A stretch of 22,486 nt of DNA from an uncultured bacterium (GCA_903866285.1 CAIPMZ010000027.1:1-22486); one strand, 5' to 3'; positions 7,286 to 14,860 are shown, counted from the stretch's first letter. Numbers and translations are program-made. Notes: generated by a model from the sequence alone, not told the origin.

Positions 7286-7609
7286 ATGGCAACAAAGCAA
7301 GCAACCGTCGATTATATTTTGGATCAACTGGTCTCACTTGGCGAGGTGAGTGCGCGCAAAATGTTTGGAGAATACGCGCTCTACTTCGAGGGGAAAGTGG
7401 TGGGGCTGATTTGCAATGACACCCTTTTTGTCAAAATCACCGAGGCTGGCAAGCAATTTGTGGGTGGCCACTATCAAGAAGGCTATGCTTACAAAGGCGC
7501 CAAGGCTTCGATGGAAATTGCTGGCGACCTGCTGGAAGATCATCACTGGCTTTGCGAATTGATTTCGATCACTGCCAGTCAGTTGCCACTGCCGAAGAAG
7601 AAAAAATAA
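7286..7609 (+). CDS. TfoX/Sxy N-terminal domain protein
   Basis: A 107-aa protein matching the TfoX N-terminal domain: VDYILDQLVSLGEVSARKMF, then GEYALYFEGKVVGLICNDTLFVKITEAG, a GYAYKGAKASMEI stretch and a helix LLEDHHWLCELISITASQLP, ending in a Lys tail. TfoX regulates competence genes in Gammaproteobacteria, but stand-alone N-domain proteins like this one have no settled function. The open frame extends up to 7199, but those 29 residues fall in a hairpin and do not fit the family, so the ATG at 7286 is preferred. Confidence 0.85.
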   Translation: MATKQATVDYILDQLVSLGEVSARKMFGEYALYFEGKVVGLICNDTLFVKITEAGKQFVGGHYQEGYAYKGAKASMEIAGDLLEDHHWLCELISITASQLPLPKKKK

Positions 7610-7629
7610 ATTAACACAACTTACTATTT

Positions 7630-7664
7630 GGGAGCTCAACTCCCATAGGGGGAGTTGAGCTCCC
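7630..7664. terminator. Perfect 15-bp hairpin, probable bidirectional transcription stop
   Basis: GGGAGCTCAACTCCC (7630-7644) pairs perfectly with GGGAGTTGAGCTCCC (7650-7664). No T-run follows, so efficiency is uncertain. It lies 20 nt after the TfoX-domain gene. Confidence 0.55.
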
Positions 7665-7743
7665 TTCGCGCGGCATGGTTGCAAGATGTCCATTCAACCA
7701 CATAAGGACTTTTTTGAGAAATAATTTTTGTAAGAATAAATTT

Positions 7744-8142
7744 ATGAATGGCTATACTTGGTACTCGCAACTAATAAAACCAACTTGGTCGCCACCGGCT
7801 TGGCTTTTTGGGCCGGTGTGGACTTTTTTATACATTCTGATTTTTATTTCTTTTGGCAAGGTTTTCTTGATGACCTGGAAAAAAGAGATTGGACTAATGA
7901 TTGCGTTGCCTTTCGTGCTCAATCTGATTTTCAACTTTGCTTTCACCTCGCTTCAATTTGGACTCAAAAATAATTATTTGGCAGCTGTTGATATCCTTTT
8001 AATTCTTGGAACTCTAGTCTGGGCGATGATCGTGATCCGTCCCTATGCTCCTTGGATAACTTATATCCAAATTCCATATTTGCTTTGGGTCTGTTTTGCA
8101 ACAGTCTTGCAATTGACGGTGACTTGGCTCAATAGAGGCTAA
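7744..8142 (+). CDS. tspO: TspO/MBR family membrane protein, short form
   Basis: A 132-aa protein starting WYSQLIKPTWSPPAWLFGPVWTFLYI, the TspO hallmark (WY..L.KP.W.PP...F..VWT.LY), followed by three more membrane helices with an NLIFNFAFTSLQFGLKN core and PYLLWVCFATVLQLTVTWLN at the end. TspO proteins usually have five helices and about 155-165 aa; here the hallmark begins at residue 5, so the first helix is missing. Extending the frame to 7675 adds 23 residues without a membrane segment, so the deletion is real. TspO proteins bind porphyrins or sterols; whether a four-helix form does is unknown. Confidence 0.88.
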   Translation: MNGYTWYSQLIKPTWSPPAWLFGPVWTFLYILIFISFGKVFLMTWKKEIGLMIALPFVLNLIFNFAFTSLQFGLKNNYLAAVDILLILGTLVWAMIVIRPYAPWITYIQIPYLLWVCFATVLQLTVTWLNRG

Positions 8143-8152
8143 GGGCAATAAC

Positions 8153-8194
8153 CAAGATACAAGATACAAGATACAAGATACAAGATACAAGATA
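8153..8194. repeat. Tandem repeat, six copies of CAAGATA
   Basis: Six perfect 7-bp units lie 10 nt after the tspO stop. There are no spacers, so this is not a CRISPR array. It is probably a slippage-prone repeat. Confidence 0.9.
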
Positions 8195-8202
8195 CAATAA
8201 CC

Positions 8203-8270
8203 CTGCCTACCTGCCTACCTGCCTACCTGCCTATCGGCAGACAGGTCGGCAGACAGGTCGGCAGACAGGC
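8203..8270. repeat. Tandem octamers facing inverted dodecamers
   Basis: Four copies of CTGCCTAC (the last ends in T) at 8203-8234 are followed by three copies of CGGCAGACAGGT (the last ends in C) at 8235-8270. The two halves are roughly complementary, so the block can fold back on itself. The CCTGCC/GGCAGG theme recurs at 15413 and, as a relative, inside dnaG. From 8271 to 8448 I see only short ATTAGAATTTAGGATTT-like repeats and a small hairpin, with no gene. Confidence 0.85.
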
Positions 8271-8448
8271 AATGGCTAACAAAATCTAAAATCCAAATGT
8301 CAAAAATTAGAATTTAGGATTTGGAATTTTATTGTCAGCCAAAGGCTGATCACCCTCTGGGCGAGAAATTAGGATTTAGACATTAGAATTTAGAAATTTG
8401 TTTGCTAGCTTGCCTTTTTGGTCAAAGTTCTTTAGTCTTAGAATATGA

Positions 8449-8577
8449 ATCCGGTAGTGAGAATTCGAAAAATATTCTTGGCTGGCTACTAGATTAAACA
8501 AAAAATAATTTTAAAGACTATTTTATGCAATAGAAGCTTGTTTTGGGCAAAGCCCATTCGAATTTCTACTACCGGAT
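8449..8577. repeat. Inverted repeat spanning the dnaG leader and start codon
   Basis: The 21-nt arms at 8449-8469 (ATCCGGTAGTGAGAATTCGA and one base) and 8557-8577 are inverted copies differing by about two bases. The 87-bp AT-rich interior holds no gene. The right arm ends in the dnaG ATG, so pairing in RNA would cover the start codon. It may be a small MITE-like insertion or a translation control element. Confidence 0.6.
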
Positions 8578-10393
8578 GAATAACAATGTTGAAGAAATCA
8601 AAGCGCGGCTCAATATCGTCGATGTGGTCGGCGAATATGTGAGATTAACTAAAGGCGGGGCAAACTGGAAAGGCCTTTGTCCTTTTCATAGTGAAAAAAG
8701 TCCATCTTTTATGGTTAATGAGGAAAAACAGATTTTTCATTGTTTTGGTTGTAGTAAGGGGGGCGACGTTTTCACTTTTGTGCAGGAAATTGAAAGCATG
8801 GATTTTCGAGAAACTTTGAAAATGTTGGCGGAAAAAGCGGGGGTGCAGCTAGAAGAATATAAAGGCGCTCCCCAGGAAAAAGACCATAAAAAGAGAATTT
8901 TAGAGGCCTTAGAATTGGCAACCAAGTTTTTTGAAACTCAGCTTTGGAAGGGCGTGGGCAAGGAGAAAATCCTGGGCTATTTAAATGAACGTGGCATCAG
9001 TGACGATAGTATTCGCAACTTTCGCGTGGGCTTTGCCCCAGCTGGCTGGGATAATATTTTAAAATTCTTACTGGAAAGAGGTTTTTCGCTCGAAGAAATT
9101 TCTAAAACCGGACTACTAGTGGAAAAATCTTCTGATTCCCTACAACCTACAGCCTACCACCTACAACCTAGGTATTATGATCGCTTTCGCGATCGAATTA
9201 TGTTTCCAATTCAAGACGCGATGGGAGTGGTAGTTGGCTATACAGCCCGCGTAGCGCCAGGGCAAGATGAATCGCAAGCTAAATATATTAATACCCCGGA
9301 AACGCTCGTTTATCATAAGAGTAAGGCGCTGTATGGTCTTTTTTACGCTAAGCAGGCGATTAAACAGAAAAATTTTACCCTGTTAGTTGAAGGTCAAATG
9401 GACGTGATTGCTTGTCATCAAGCGGGGCTGACTAATACGGTGGCTGTTTCGGGAACGGCGCTGACCGGCGAACACGTCACGATTTTAAAAAGATATAGCG
9501 ATAATGTTAAAATGCTTTTTGATATGGATAGCGCTGGTCGTCAGGCGGCCAAGAAAAGTGCGGATTTATGCTTCGGCCAAGATGTCAAAGTAAAAATCGT
9601 GACGCTTTCGCAAGGTAAGGACGCGGCCGAAGTGGCGCTTAAAGATCCGCAACTTTTACTTTCAGCCGTAGCTGGTTCAATAGGCGCGGTGGAAGCTTTT
9701 TTTGCGGAGGCTTTAAAAGAGTTTGATCAAAGAACCGCCGAAGGCAAAAGAAGTATCGCCAATAGCGTCCTTTCACATGTGGCCAATATGCCTAATCAAA
9801 TCGAGAAAAATTATTGGATTAAGAAACTAGCGCATCAACTGGACGTGGAAGAAAAAGTCATCAGCGACGTACTAAAGTCATTGACCCCAAGTAGTTTCAT
9901 TTCGACCGCTGGCAGAAAGGAACCCGAAAAGGAAAGCCTTAAATTCCAAAATCGGGCTGAAATAGTGCGCGATCTCCTGGCGGGGCTTATCCTGAGTGAG
10001 AAGGAGATTTGGAAGGAAACTTTTGAAAAAGTTGGAACTAGCGCTTGGGTGCAGGCGGATAAGCTCTTGAAATTTTTATTTGAAAAAGGCCCGCAAGTTG
10101 ATTTTTCCTATGAAAACTTACTCCAGGCAGTTGCGGAAGATCAAAAGAAACGACTTTCCGAGCTTTATTTCGCGGCTAAATACCGTTTTTCGCAGGATGG
10201 GGTGGTGGAATATGCTGGCGAGGAACTTCGTCAGCTAGTAAACGTACACATCGAGCAATACCTAAAAGAATTGCATAAAAACAAACTCCATAGTATCATG
10301 AAAGAAATTAAAAGTGCCGAGGAAAGAGGTGATAAGGAGGCGCTTGGTAAGTTAATGGGCGAGTTTGCAAAGCTTTCCCAAGAAAATAATTAA
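8576..10393 (+). CDS. dnaG: DNA primase DnaG
   Basis: A 605-aa primase that makes RNA primers at the replication fork. The N-terminal CHC2 zinc finger has Cys35, His38, Cys56 and Cys59 (CPFHSEKSPSF ... FHCFGCSKGGD). The catalytic core follows (RYYDRFRDRIMFPI at 199-212). The Toprim domain has EGQMD (272-276) and FDMDSAGRQAA (315-325) with Asp316 and Asp318, and a DnaB-interacting C-terminal region ends the protein. Residues 185-198 (SSDSLQPTAYHLQP) sit between GLLVEK and RYYDRF, where relatives are shorter; this stretch is encoded by a CCTACAACCTAC-like repeat. A TTG start at 8543 would add 11 residues, but the ATG at 8576 fits the family better. rpoD follows in the same direction. Confidence 0.97.
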   Translation: MNNNVEEIKARLNIVDVVGEYVRLTKGGANWKGLCPFHSEKSPSFMVNEEKQIFHCFGCSKGGDVFTFVQEIESMDFRETLKMLAEKAGVQLEEYKGAPQEKDHKKRILEALELATKFFETQLWKGVGKEKILGYLNERGISDDSIRNFRVGFAPAGWDNILKFLLERGFSLEEISKTGLLVEKSSDSLQPTAYHLQPRYYDRFRDRIMFPIQDAMGVVVGYTARVAPGQDESQAKYINTPETLVYHKSKALYGLFYAKQAIKQKNFTLLVEGQMDVIACHQAGLTNTVAVSGTALTGEHVTILKRYSDNVKMLFDMDSAGRQAAKKSADLCFGQDVKVKIVTLSQGKDAAEVALKDPQLLLSAVAGSIGAVEAFFAEALKEFDQRTAEGKRSIANSVLSHVANMPNQIEKNYWIKKLAHQLDVEEKVISDVLKSLTPSSFISTAGRKEPEKESLKFQNRAEIVRDLLAGLILSEKEIWKETFEKVGTSAWVQADKLLKFLFEKGPQVDFSYENLLQAVAEDQKKRLSELYFAAKYRFSQDGVVEYAGEELRQLVNVHIEQYLKELHKNKLHSIMKEIKSAEERGDKEALGKLMGEFAKLSQENN

Positions 10394-10400
10394 GACAAAC

Positions 10401-10430
10401 ACTGGCAATGATGCCGGTTTTTGCTGTTTT
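10401..10430 (+). terminator. Hairpin with T-runs between dnaG and rpoD
   Basis: ACTGGCA (10401-10407) pairs with TGCCGGT (10412-10418) around ATGA, followed by TTTTTGCTGTTTTT. It lies 8 nt after the dnaG stop. It may partly end dnaG transcription, so rpoD could be read by leak-through or its own start. Confidence 0.6.
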
Positions 10431-10467
10431 TGATAAATTGCTAGTTTCATCATCTTTACAAAGAATT

Positions 10468-11964
10468 ATGAAAATGAAAAAAAAGCTTTTAAGAAAAAAA
10501 ACAGTCAAGCCAAAAGCTGTCAGCAAGCCAAGGGCTTTAAAGCAAAAGCCTAAGAAAGTCGTAGCTAAAAAGCCTATGACTAAGAAGGTTGTTTTACTTT
10601 CCCAGAAAAAGAAAGCTAAGCTGGTAAAAAAAGTTGTTACCCTCAAGACGAAAAAGCAAGTTAAGAGTTCTAAAATTAATAAAGCAGCTCAGTCAAAAAA
10701 AATAAAAATGAAAATGATTAAAAAAAATTCAAAGAAAATTGTTCCCAAAAAAGCTGCTCCGCAACCTAAGCCAGTGGTAAAAAAGCCAGTTAAGAAAGAT
10801 CTTCCAAAGAAAGTTTTGCCAAAAATAAAAAAGGAAACTCCCGTACGGATGGAAGATCAAGAGCCTGGCAAGGTGGATATTTTAGCGGAACTAATTTCGC
10901 GCGGAAAAGTTCGCGGTTTTGTAACGGAAGATGAGATTATTCACCTAATGCCAGATGCCGAAGAAGATATTGAAGAGCTGGAAAATTTATATGAAAAATT
11001 AGAGACCTCCGGAATTAAGGTAGTAATTTCGGATGATATGTTAAAGATTGATAGCGATAAAGAATCGCAAGCTTTTGAGAAAAGTAAAAAAGATAAAAAT
11101 GCTGATATTAACCTGAGCGAATCGCTGGAGGATAGTTCTTCGGATTTAGTGCAAATGTATTTGCGCGAAATTGGAAGAGTGCCGTTGCTTAAATTTGAAG
11201 ATGAGGTGAAACTGGCCAAAGCCAATGAAAAAGGGGACTTAGCGGCTAAGCAGAAATTGACTGAAGCTAATTTGCGCCTTGTGGTCAGTATTGCGAAAAA
11301 ATATGTGGGTCGCTCCCATAACCTTTCCCTACTTGATTTAATTCAAGAAGGTAATATTGGGCTTTTCCGCGCCGTAGAAAAATTTGATTATCGCAAGGGC
11401 TATAAGTTCTCGACTTATGCTACCTGGTGGATTCGTCAAGCGATTACACGGGCCCTGGCTGACCAATCACGTACAATTCGCATTCCAGTGCATATGGTGG
11501 AAACGATTAATAAATACACTCAAATTACGCGTCGTTTAGTTCAGGAACTCGGGCGCGAACCTTTGCCGGAGGAAATTGCCGCCGAAATGAATATTGAAGT
11601 TGATAAAATTAGACACATCCAAAAAATTTCTCAGGAAACAGTTTCCCTGGAAACTTCCGTGGGGGATAGCGATGACGATAGCGTGTTGGGCGATTTTATT
11701 GAAGACACAGAAACGGTAATGCCTAATCAAGTTGCCTCGCGAAAACTACTAAAAAATCATTTTAATGAAGTGCTTCGTGAACTAACTCCGCGCGAGCAAA
11801 AGATTTTAAAAATTCGTTTTGGTTTGGAAGATGGCGTGACGCATACCCTGGAAGAAGTCGGCAAAGAATTTGGCGTAACCCGCGAGCGTATCCGTCAAAT
11901 CGAAGCCAAGGCGCTGGATAAAATTCGTCAGCACAAGAGTATTGAGAAGTTGAAAGACTACTAA
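10468..11964 (+). CDS. rpoD: RNA polymerase primary sigma factor RpoD
   Basis: A 498-aa housekeeping sigma-70. Residues 1-125 are an unusual Lys/Ala/Pro-rich tail resembling histone H1-like sequence. Region 1.1-like DILAELISRGKVRGFVTEDE follows (137-156), then region 1.2 (SDLVQMYLREIGRVPLL, about 225-241), region 2 (RLVVSIAKKYVG to KFSTYATWWIRQAITRA, 270-328), region 3, and region 4.2 with TLEEVGKEFGVTRERIRQIE near 453-472. The -10 and -35 recognition residues look standard, in keeping with the TTGACA/TATAAT-like boxes found in this window. The frame extends 20 codons upstream to 10408 across a terminator hairpin, so the ATG at 10468 is preferred. Confidence 0.96.
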   Translation: MKMKKKLLRKKTVKPKAVSKPRALKQKPKKVVAKKPMTKKVVLLSQKKKAKLVKKVVTLKTKKQVKSSKINKAAQSKKIKMKMIKKNSKKIVPKKAAPQPKPVVKKPVKKDLPKKVLPKIKKETPVRMEDQEPGKVDILAELISRGKVRGFVTEDEIIHLMPDAEEDIEELENLYEKLETSGIKVVISDDMLKIDSDKESQAFEKSKKDKNADINLSESLEDSSSDLVQMYLREIGRVPLLKFEDEVKLAKANEKGDLAAKQKLTEANLRLVVSIAKKYVGRSHNLSLLDLIQEGNIGLFRAVEKFDYRKGYKFSTYATWWIRQAITRALADQSRTIRIPVHMVETINKYTQITRRLVQELGREPLPEEIAAEMNIEVDKIRHIQKISQETVSLETSVGDSDDDSVLGDFIEDTETVMPNQVASRKLLKNHFNEVLRELTPREQKILKIRFGLEDGVTHTLEEVGKEFGVTRERIRQIEAKALDKIRQHKSIEKLKDY

Positions 11965-11966
11965 AC

Positions 11967-12134
11967 ATCAAACATGGAACACATAACATGGAGCATGTAA
12001 CATGAGACAGAAAGGAAAAATGTCTAAATCCTAATGTCTAAGGTCTAATAAAATCCCAATATCTAAGGTGGGAAGGTAGCAATCAACATACAATATACAA
12101 TATACAAAATGCAAGAGGCAAAATGCAAGAGGCA
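11967..12134. repeat. Intergenic block of short degenerate repeats
   Basis: AACATGGA-type units (11970-12005), CTAATGTCTAAGGTCTAAT-type units (12023-12068), CAATATA repeats (12091-12104) and a perfect tandem 14-mer AAATGCAAGAGGCA (12107-12120, 12121-12134). No gene is seen here. The style matches the block after tspO. Confidence 0.8.
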
Positions 12135-12139
12135 ATAAA

Positions 12140-12169
12140 AATAACCTTCGGAACGAAGGTTATTTTTTT
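12140..12169. terminator. Intrinsic terminator after rpoD
   Basis: AATAACCTTCG (12140-12150) pairs perfectly with CGAAGGTTATT (12154-12164) around GAA, followed by a T-run to 12169. An A-rich stretch on the other side lets it also stop transcripts from the minus-strand protease gene. Confidence 0.88.
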
Positions 12170-12192
12170 AGCTCATATTTAATTTTTGGAAA

Positions 12193-12243
12193 CTATTTGA
12201 TTGTCCAGCCGCCGTCAACGACAATGACTTGGCTGGCGTATGC
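12193..12243 (-). pseudogene. 3' remnant of a short-chain dehydrogenase gene
   Basis: Read on the minus strand, the 16 codons before a TAG give AYASQVIVVDGGWTIK. This closely matches the conserved C-terminus of SDR/FabG-type enzymes (...GQ.IVVDGGWT). A stop lies directly before the fragment, so nothing else of the gene remains. It lies between the rpoD terminator and the protease gene, and has the same orientation as the protease. It is best explained as the scar of a deletion. Confidence 0.7.
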
Positions 12244-12279
12244 CTAATTTTAAGTTTGTTTTTTATAAAAAGGTAAGGG

Positions 12280-13566
12280 TTACTTTTTCCCGAGCGTTAT
12301 TTTCAAGGCTGCTTCCTGACCTTTGTGGTAAATTTTTAAGGTGACTTCATCGCCAGGATTATATTTAGCGATAAGCTCAATTAGCGAAGTTCGCTCCGTT
12401 ATTTTTTGACCGTTAAGTTCAAGGATAATATCGTTTTCAACAAGGCCGGCTTTGTCCGCGGGTGAGCCAGGCGTGACGGCAAGCGCAGTCGCATTTTGGC
12501 CACGACTAATGAGGGCGCCATAATTATAAGGTAGGTTATTACTGCTTTTAATAGCGTCATTAATCGGTAGATAACGCACACCCAGGAAAGCACTGGCTTT
12601 TTCTTTAATGCTGCCCGTATCTCGAACTTGCTCAAAAACATCCTTGGCTTCATTACCTAATAGCGCGAAGCTAATATTTTCAGCGCTAGCCATGGCGACA
12701 TTAACTCCGATAACATTACCCTCGATATCCAACATCGGTCCGCCGGAATTTCCAGGGTTAATGGCAGCGTCACTTTGAATTAAATTTTTTAAACTTTCAG
12801 CTGGGCGGGCAAAGCCGCCGCCAGCAGTGATTGAACGAGCAAGTCCTGAGATAACGCCCTTGCTGACTGTATTATCGAATTCGCCTAAGGCGTAGCCAAT
12901 CGTAATAACCGTTTGACCAACTTGCAGCTTACTGGAATCGGAAAAAGTCAAAAAAGGTAAATTATTTTTTTCAATTTTTAAAATGGCTAAGTCGTTATTT
13001 GGGTCTAGCGCGACTACGCGGGCTTTTATTTTTTCGCCTCGCTCGCTTTCGTTGTTTAGATAAACAGTGTAATCGGCTTCTTTTTCATTGACGACATGCT
13101 TATTTGTGACAAGATAGCCATCTGGCGAAACTAAAAAACCTGTGCCAGCCCCAATTTTTTGTTCCTGGGTGCCATTTTGACGTTGTTGGGGCATACTAAA
13201 AAACTGACCAAATTCTTCGGGAATGCCAGCGGGGGTATCAAAGTAGTTTTCAAAGGTGGGTACTTGCGCAGAAGCGACAATGCTGACAACAGCCGGGGAA
13301 GCTTTTTTGACGACTTCGATTACTTGCGATTGTTCATCAACAACTTTAATGGGTTGGACATTTTGCGGGACTTCTTTTTTGAAAAAGTCGGTTACGGCTG
13401 CAAGGGGATTGGCATGTTTTTCTGTTTTCCATTGCTGATATTTTTCCACACCAGTGGTCACTGATTTTACACCAAAATAAATAAGGCCTCCGCCCAAAAG
13501 GGCAGCAAAGAGGATAAGACTAGCGAGGGTTTTTAAAGAGAGGCGATAGTTAGATTTTAGTTGCAT
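12280..13566 (-). CDS. degQ: HtrA/DegQ-type serine protease with one PDZ domain
   Basis: A 428-aa envelope protease. One N-terminal membrane segment (about 13-33) anchors it and a linker follows to about residue 80. The trypsin-like domain carries the full triad: His157 in TNKHVV, Asp192 in DPNNDLAIL and Ser274 in NPGNSGGP. A single PDZ domain (about 330-425) includes TPGSPADKAGLVENDIILELNGQKI. It should degrade or refold misfolded proteins outside the membrane. The gene converges on rpoD and shares its terminator. Remnants of two other genes lie on either side of it. Family assignment is secure; DegP, DegQ and DegS cannot be told apart here. Confidence 0.95.
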   Translation of the reverse strand: MQLKSNYRLSLKTLASLILFAALLGGGLIYFGVKSVTTGVEKYQQWKTEKHANPLAAVTDFFKKEVPQNVQPIKVVDEQSQVIEVVKKASPAVVSIVASAQVPTFENYFDTPAGIPEEFGQFFSMPQQRQNGTQEQKIGAGTGFLVSPDGYLVTNKHVVNEKEADYTVYLNNESERGEKIKARVVALDPNNDLAILKIEKNNLPFLTFSDSSKLQVGQTVITIGYALGEFDNTVSKGVISGLARSITAGGGFARPAESLKNLIQSDAAINPGNSGGPMLDIEGNVIGVNVAMASAENISFALLGNEAKDVFEQVRDTGSIKEKASAFLGVRYLPINDAIKSSNNLPYNYGALISRGQNATALAVTPGSPADKAGLVENDIILELNGQKITERTSLIELIAKYNPGDEVTLKIYHKGQEAALKITLGKK

Positions 13567-13728
13567 AGTTTTGTTTTTTTTAAATTAATTTATAAAATTA
13601 CGTAGATTACGCATATTAGTCAGTATAGCCTATTTTTCTATATTAGTAATACTCGTTGGGAATAATTTTTTTTCAAAATTTACCTAACCGTAGCTGCTGA
13701 TATTTACAAAATAGAAAGGCTAATTCAT

Positions 13729-13756
13729 ATTTTATAAAAAATATTTTTCTTGTCAA
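13729..13756 (-). promoter_or_regulatory. Sigma-70 promoter, probably of the protease gene
   Basis: On the minus strand TTGACA (13751-13756) is followed by a 16-nt spacer and TAAAAT (13729-13734). The leader to the ATG at 13566 would be about 155 nt. A closer TATACT near 13626 is an alternative. Between 13567 and 13818 I see no gene. Confidence 0.5.
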
Positions 13757-13818
13757 GACCGTAAAAGTTTCAAGCAGATAGGTGGCAAAGCATCGAATTG
13801 TATAGGTGCTTGGCATCA

Positions 13819-13853
13819 GAACCTAAGTTGATGAGCGTCCTTGACTGGGTTTC
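13819..13853 (+). repeat. Hairpin repeat, copy 2 of 3
   Basis: GAACCTAAGTTGA and TTGACTGGGTTTC can pair with G-U wobbles. The 3' arm GTCCTTGACTGGGTTTC differs from the copy at 4378 by one base. It is followed by ACTAACT...AGTTAGT (about 13855-13879), an inverted pair lying exactly where the ABC gene fragment begins. Confidence 0.5.
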
Positions 13854-13875
13854 TGACTAACTATAAAAAGTAGTT

Positions 13876-14097
13876 AGTGAAAGCGAACAAATTATCCAAA
13901 AGGCCCTACCTGAAATTATCGGCAAACAGACCGCCATCGTAGTGGCGCATCGTCTAAGCACAGTCGCGGGGCTCGATCGCATTATTGTCATGCATGAAGG
14001 AAAAATTATTGAATCTGGAAGTCATGAAGAATTGTTAAGCTTAAATGGTCGTTATAGTTCCTTGTGGAAAAAACAAACTTCAGAATTTGTTGCGTAA
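13876..14097 (+). pseudogene. 3' remnant of an ABC exporter ATPase gene
   Basis: 73 codons without a start encode the last part of an MsbA-type ABC ATPase domain: EQIIQKALPEIIGKQTAIVV, the H-loop AHRLSTVAGLDRII, then VMHEGKIIESGSHEELL, LNGRYSSLW and a stop. Walker A, the signature motif, Walker B and the membrane domain are all missing. In the same frame a TAA lies 3 codons upstream (13864-13866). The break coincides with a hairpin repeat and a short inverted pair, so an insertion or recombination event probably removed the rest. Confidence 0.85.
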
Positions 14098-14100
14098 ATG

Positions 14101-14134
14101 AAGCCCGGCTGAGGAATGTCCGCAGCTGGGTTTC
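14101..14134 (+). repeat. Hairpin repeat, copy 3 of 3, terminator-like
   Basis: AAGCCCGGCTGAGGA pairs with TCCGCAGCTGGGTTT with one mismatch and wobbles, followed by CTACTTTTCTAATTTT. It begins 3 nt after the ABC remnant stop and was probably its terminator. The 3' arm shares GTCC and CTGGGTTTC with the copies at 4361 and 13819. Confidence 0.55.
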
Positions 14135-14160
14135 TACTTTTCTAATTTTAATTATTTTTG

Positions 14161-14196
14161 AAAATAAAAAAATGCATACTCTTGGAGTAGGCATTT
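14161..14196 (-). terminator. Intrinsic terminator (minus strand)
   Basis: AAATGCATACTC (14170-14181) pairs with GAGTAGGCATTT (14185-14196) with one mismatch around TTG. On the minus strand a T7 run follows. It should stop transcripts from the membrane protein gene at 14266. Confidence 0.75.
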
Positions 14197-14224
14197 AAGG
14201 ACGCAGTTATTTTGTAAAGGTAAC

Positions 14225-14248
14225 GGCGGTGCTAAAATAGCCACCGCC
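14225..14248 (-). terminator. GC-rich hairpin after the membrane protein gene
   Basis: GGCGGT-GCT (14225-14233) pairs with AGCCACCGCC (14239-14248) with one bulge around AAAAT. It has no T-run and lies 18 nt beyond the stop, with the stronger terminator after it. Confidence 0.4.
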
Positions 14249-14265
14249 CTTGCTGAAAAGATTTT

Positions 14266-14709
14266 TCAATGCTGGCAGTTTTCGCTTGTAAAATAGTGAG
14301 CAAAGGTTGCTATCCTCATTAATAAATTTCCGCAGACTTTTCTTAAAAGTACTAAAATTACTCCGAGGAAGTTCATCAGGAAAGAAATCCCTAGGATCAA
14401 CCCTGCGAGGGCTTGATCGACGGGAATCTTATAAAAGAAAAGAATAGCGTAGCTAATGAAAACAACTGGAAAGAATAACAGCAAAGCATTTCTAGCTGCC
14501 TTGTTTTCTTCTTCTTTAAAGCCATTAATGCAAGCCCAAATAGAAAAGGCACTCACAATAAGCAAAAAGAAAGAAACCCAAAAAACTGGCGACCCTTGCC
14601 TTACTGTAATTGCCTCTACTGCAACGAGTCCGCCAGTTGCAAGCCAAGAAAGCGTTGCGAGCAGGTTTGTTATGCTACTACCAAAAATACGCCAGAGTAC
14701 GTTGCTCAT
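14266..14709 (-). CDS. Small four-helix membrane protein, unknown function
   Basis: A 147-aa protein with four hydrophobic segments at about 12-32, 42-62, 73-93 and 100-122, and short charged loops (GFKEEENKAARN after helix 2). The C-terminal 25 residues are polar. I recognise no family or motif. Its layout resembles small pilin-associated four-helix proteins of CPR genomes, but no specific link can be shown. Two hairpins end the transcript, and no Shine-Dalgarno is seen before the ATG. Confidence 0.6.
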   Translation of the reverse strand: MSNVLWRIFGSSITNLLATLSWLATGGLVAVEAITVRQGSPVFWVSFFLLIVSAFSIWACINGFKEEENKAARNALLLFFPVVFISYAILFFYKIPVDQALAGLILGISFLMNFLGVILVLLRKVCGNLLMRIATFAHYFTSENCQH

Positions 14710-14823
14710 CGTCGTTTGAGGTTAAAGGTTGTCAAGGTATTTTTTTTAAAAGCAGGTCTCAATGACTGTGGGGAATGGAGAGGTAGTCAATAAAACCCAA
14801 GTTTTGAACCTAAAACAGAAAGT

Positions 14824-14860
14824 CCACCACCAGCGCAGGGGGAAGCCTGCCTAATGGTGG
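14824..14860 (-). terminator. Two-tier hairpin after the 87-aa gene
   Basis: CCACCA (14824-14829) pairs with TGGTGG (14855-14860), and GCAGG (14835-14839) pairs inside with CCTGC (14846-14850). It lies 28 nt beyond the minus-strand stop at 14888. No T-run follows at once, so the terminator role is tentative. Confidence 0.4.

Noticed and set aside
8153..8270. CRISPR-like array
   Set aside because: The units are 7-12 bp and contiguous with no spacers, and no cas gene is in the window.
13159..13464. Plus-strand frames inside the protease gene
   Set aside because: They are antisense shadows of a protease with a complete catalytic triad.
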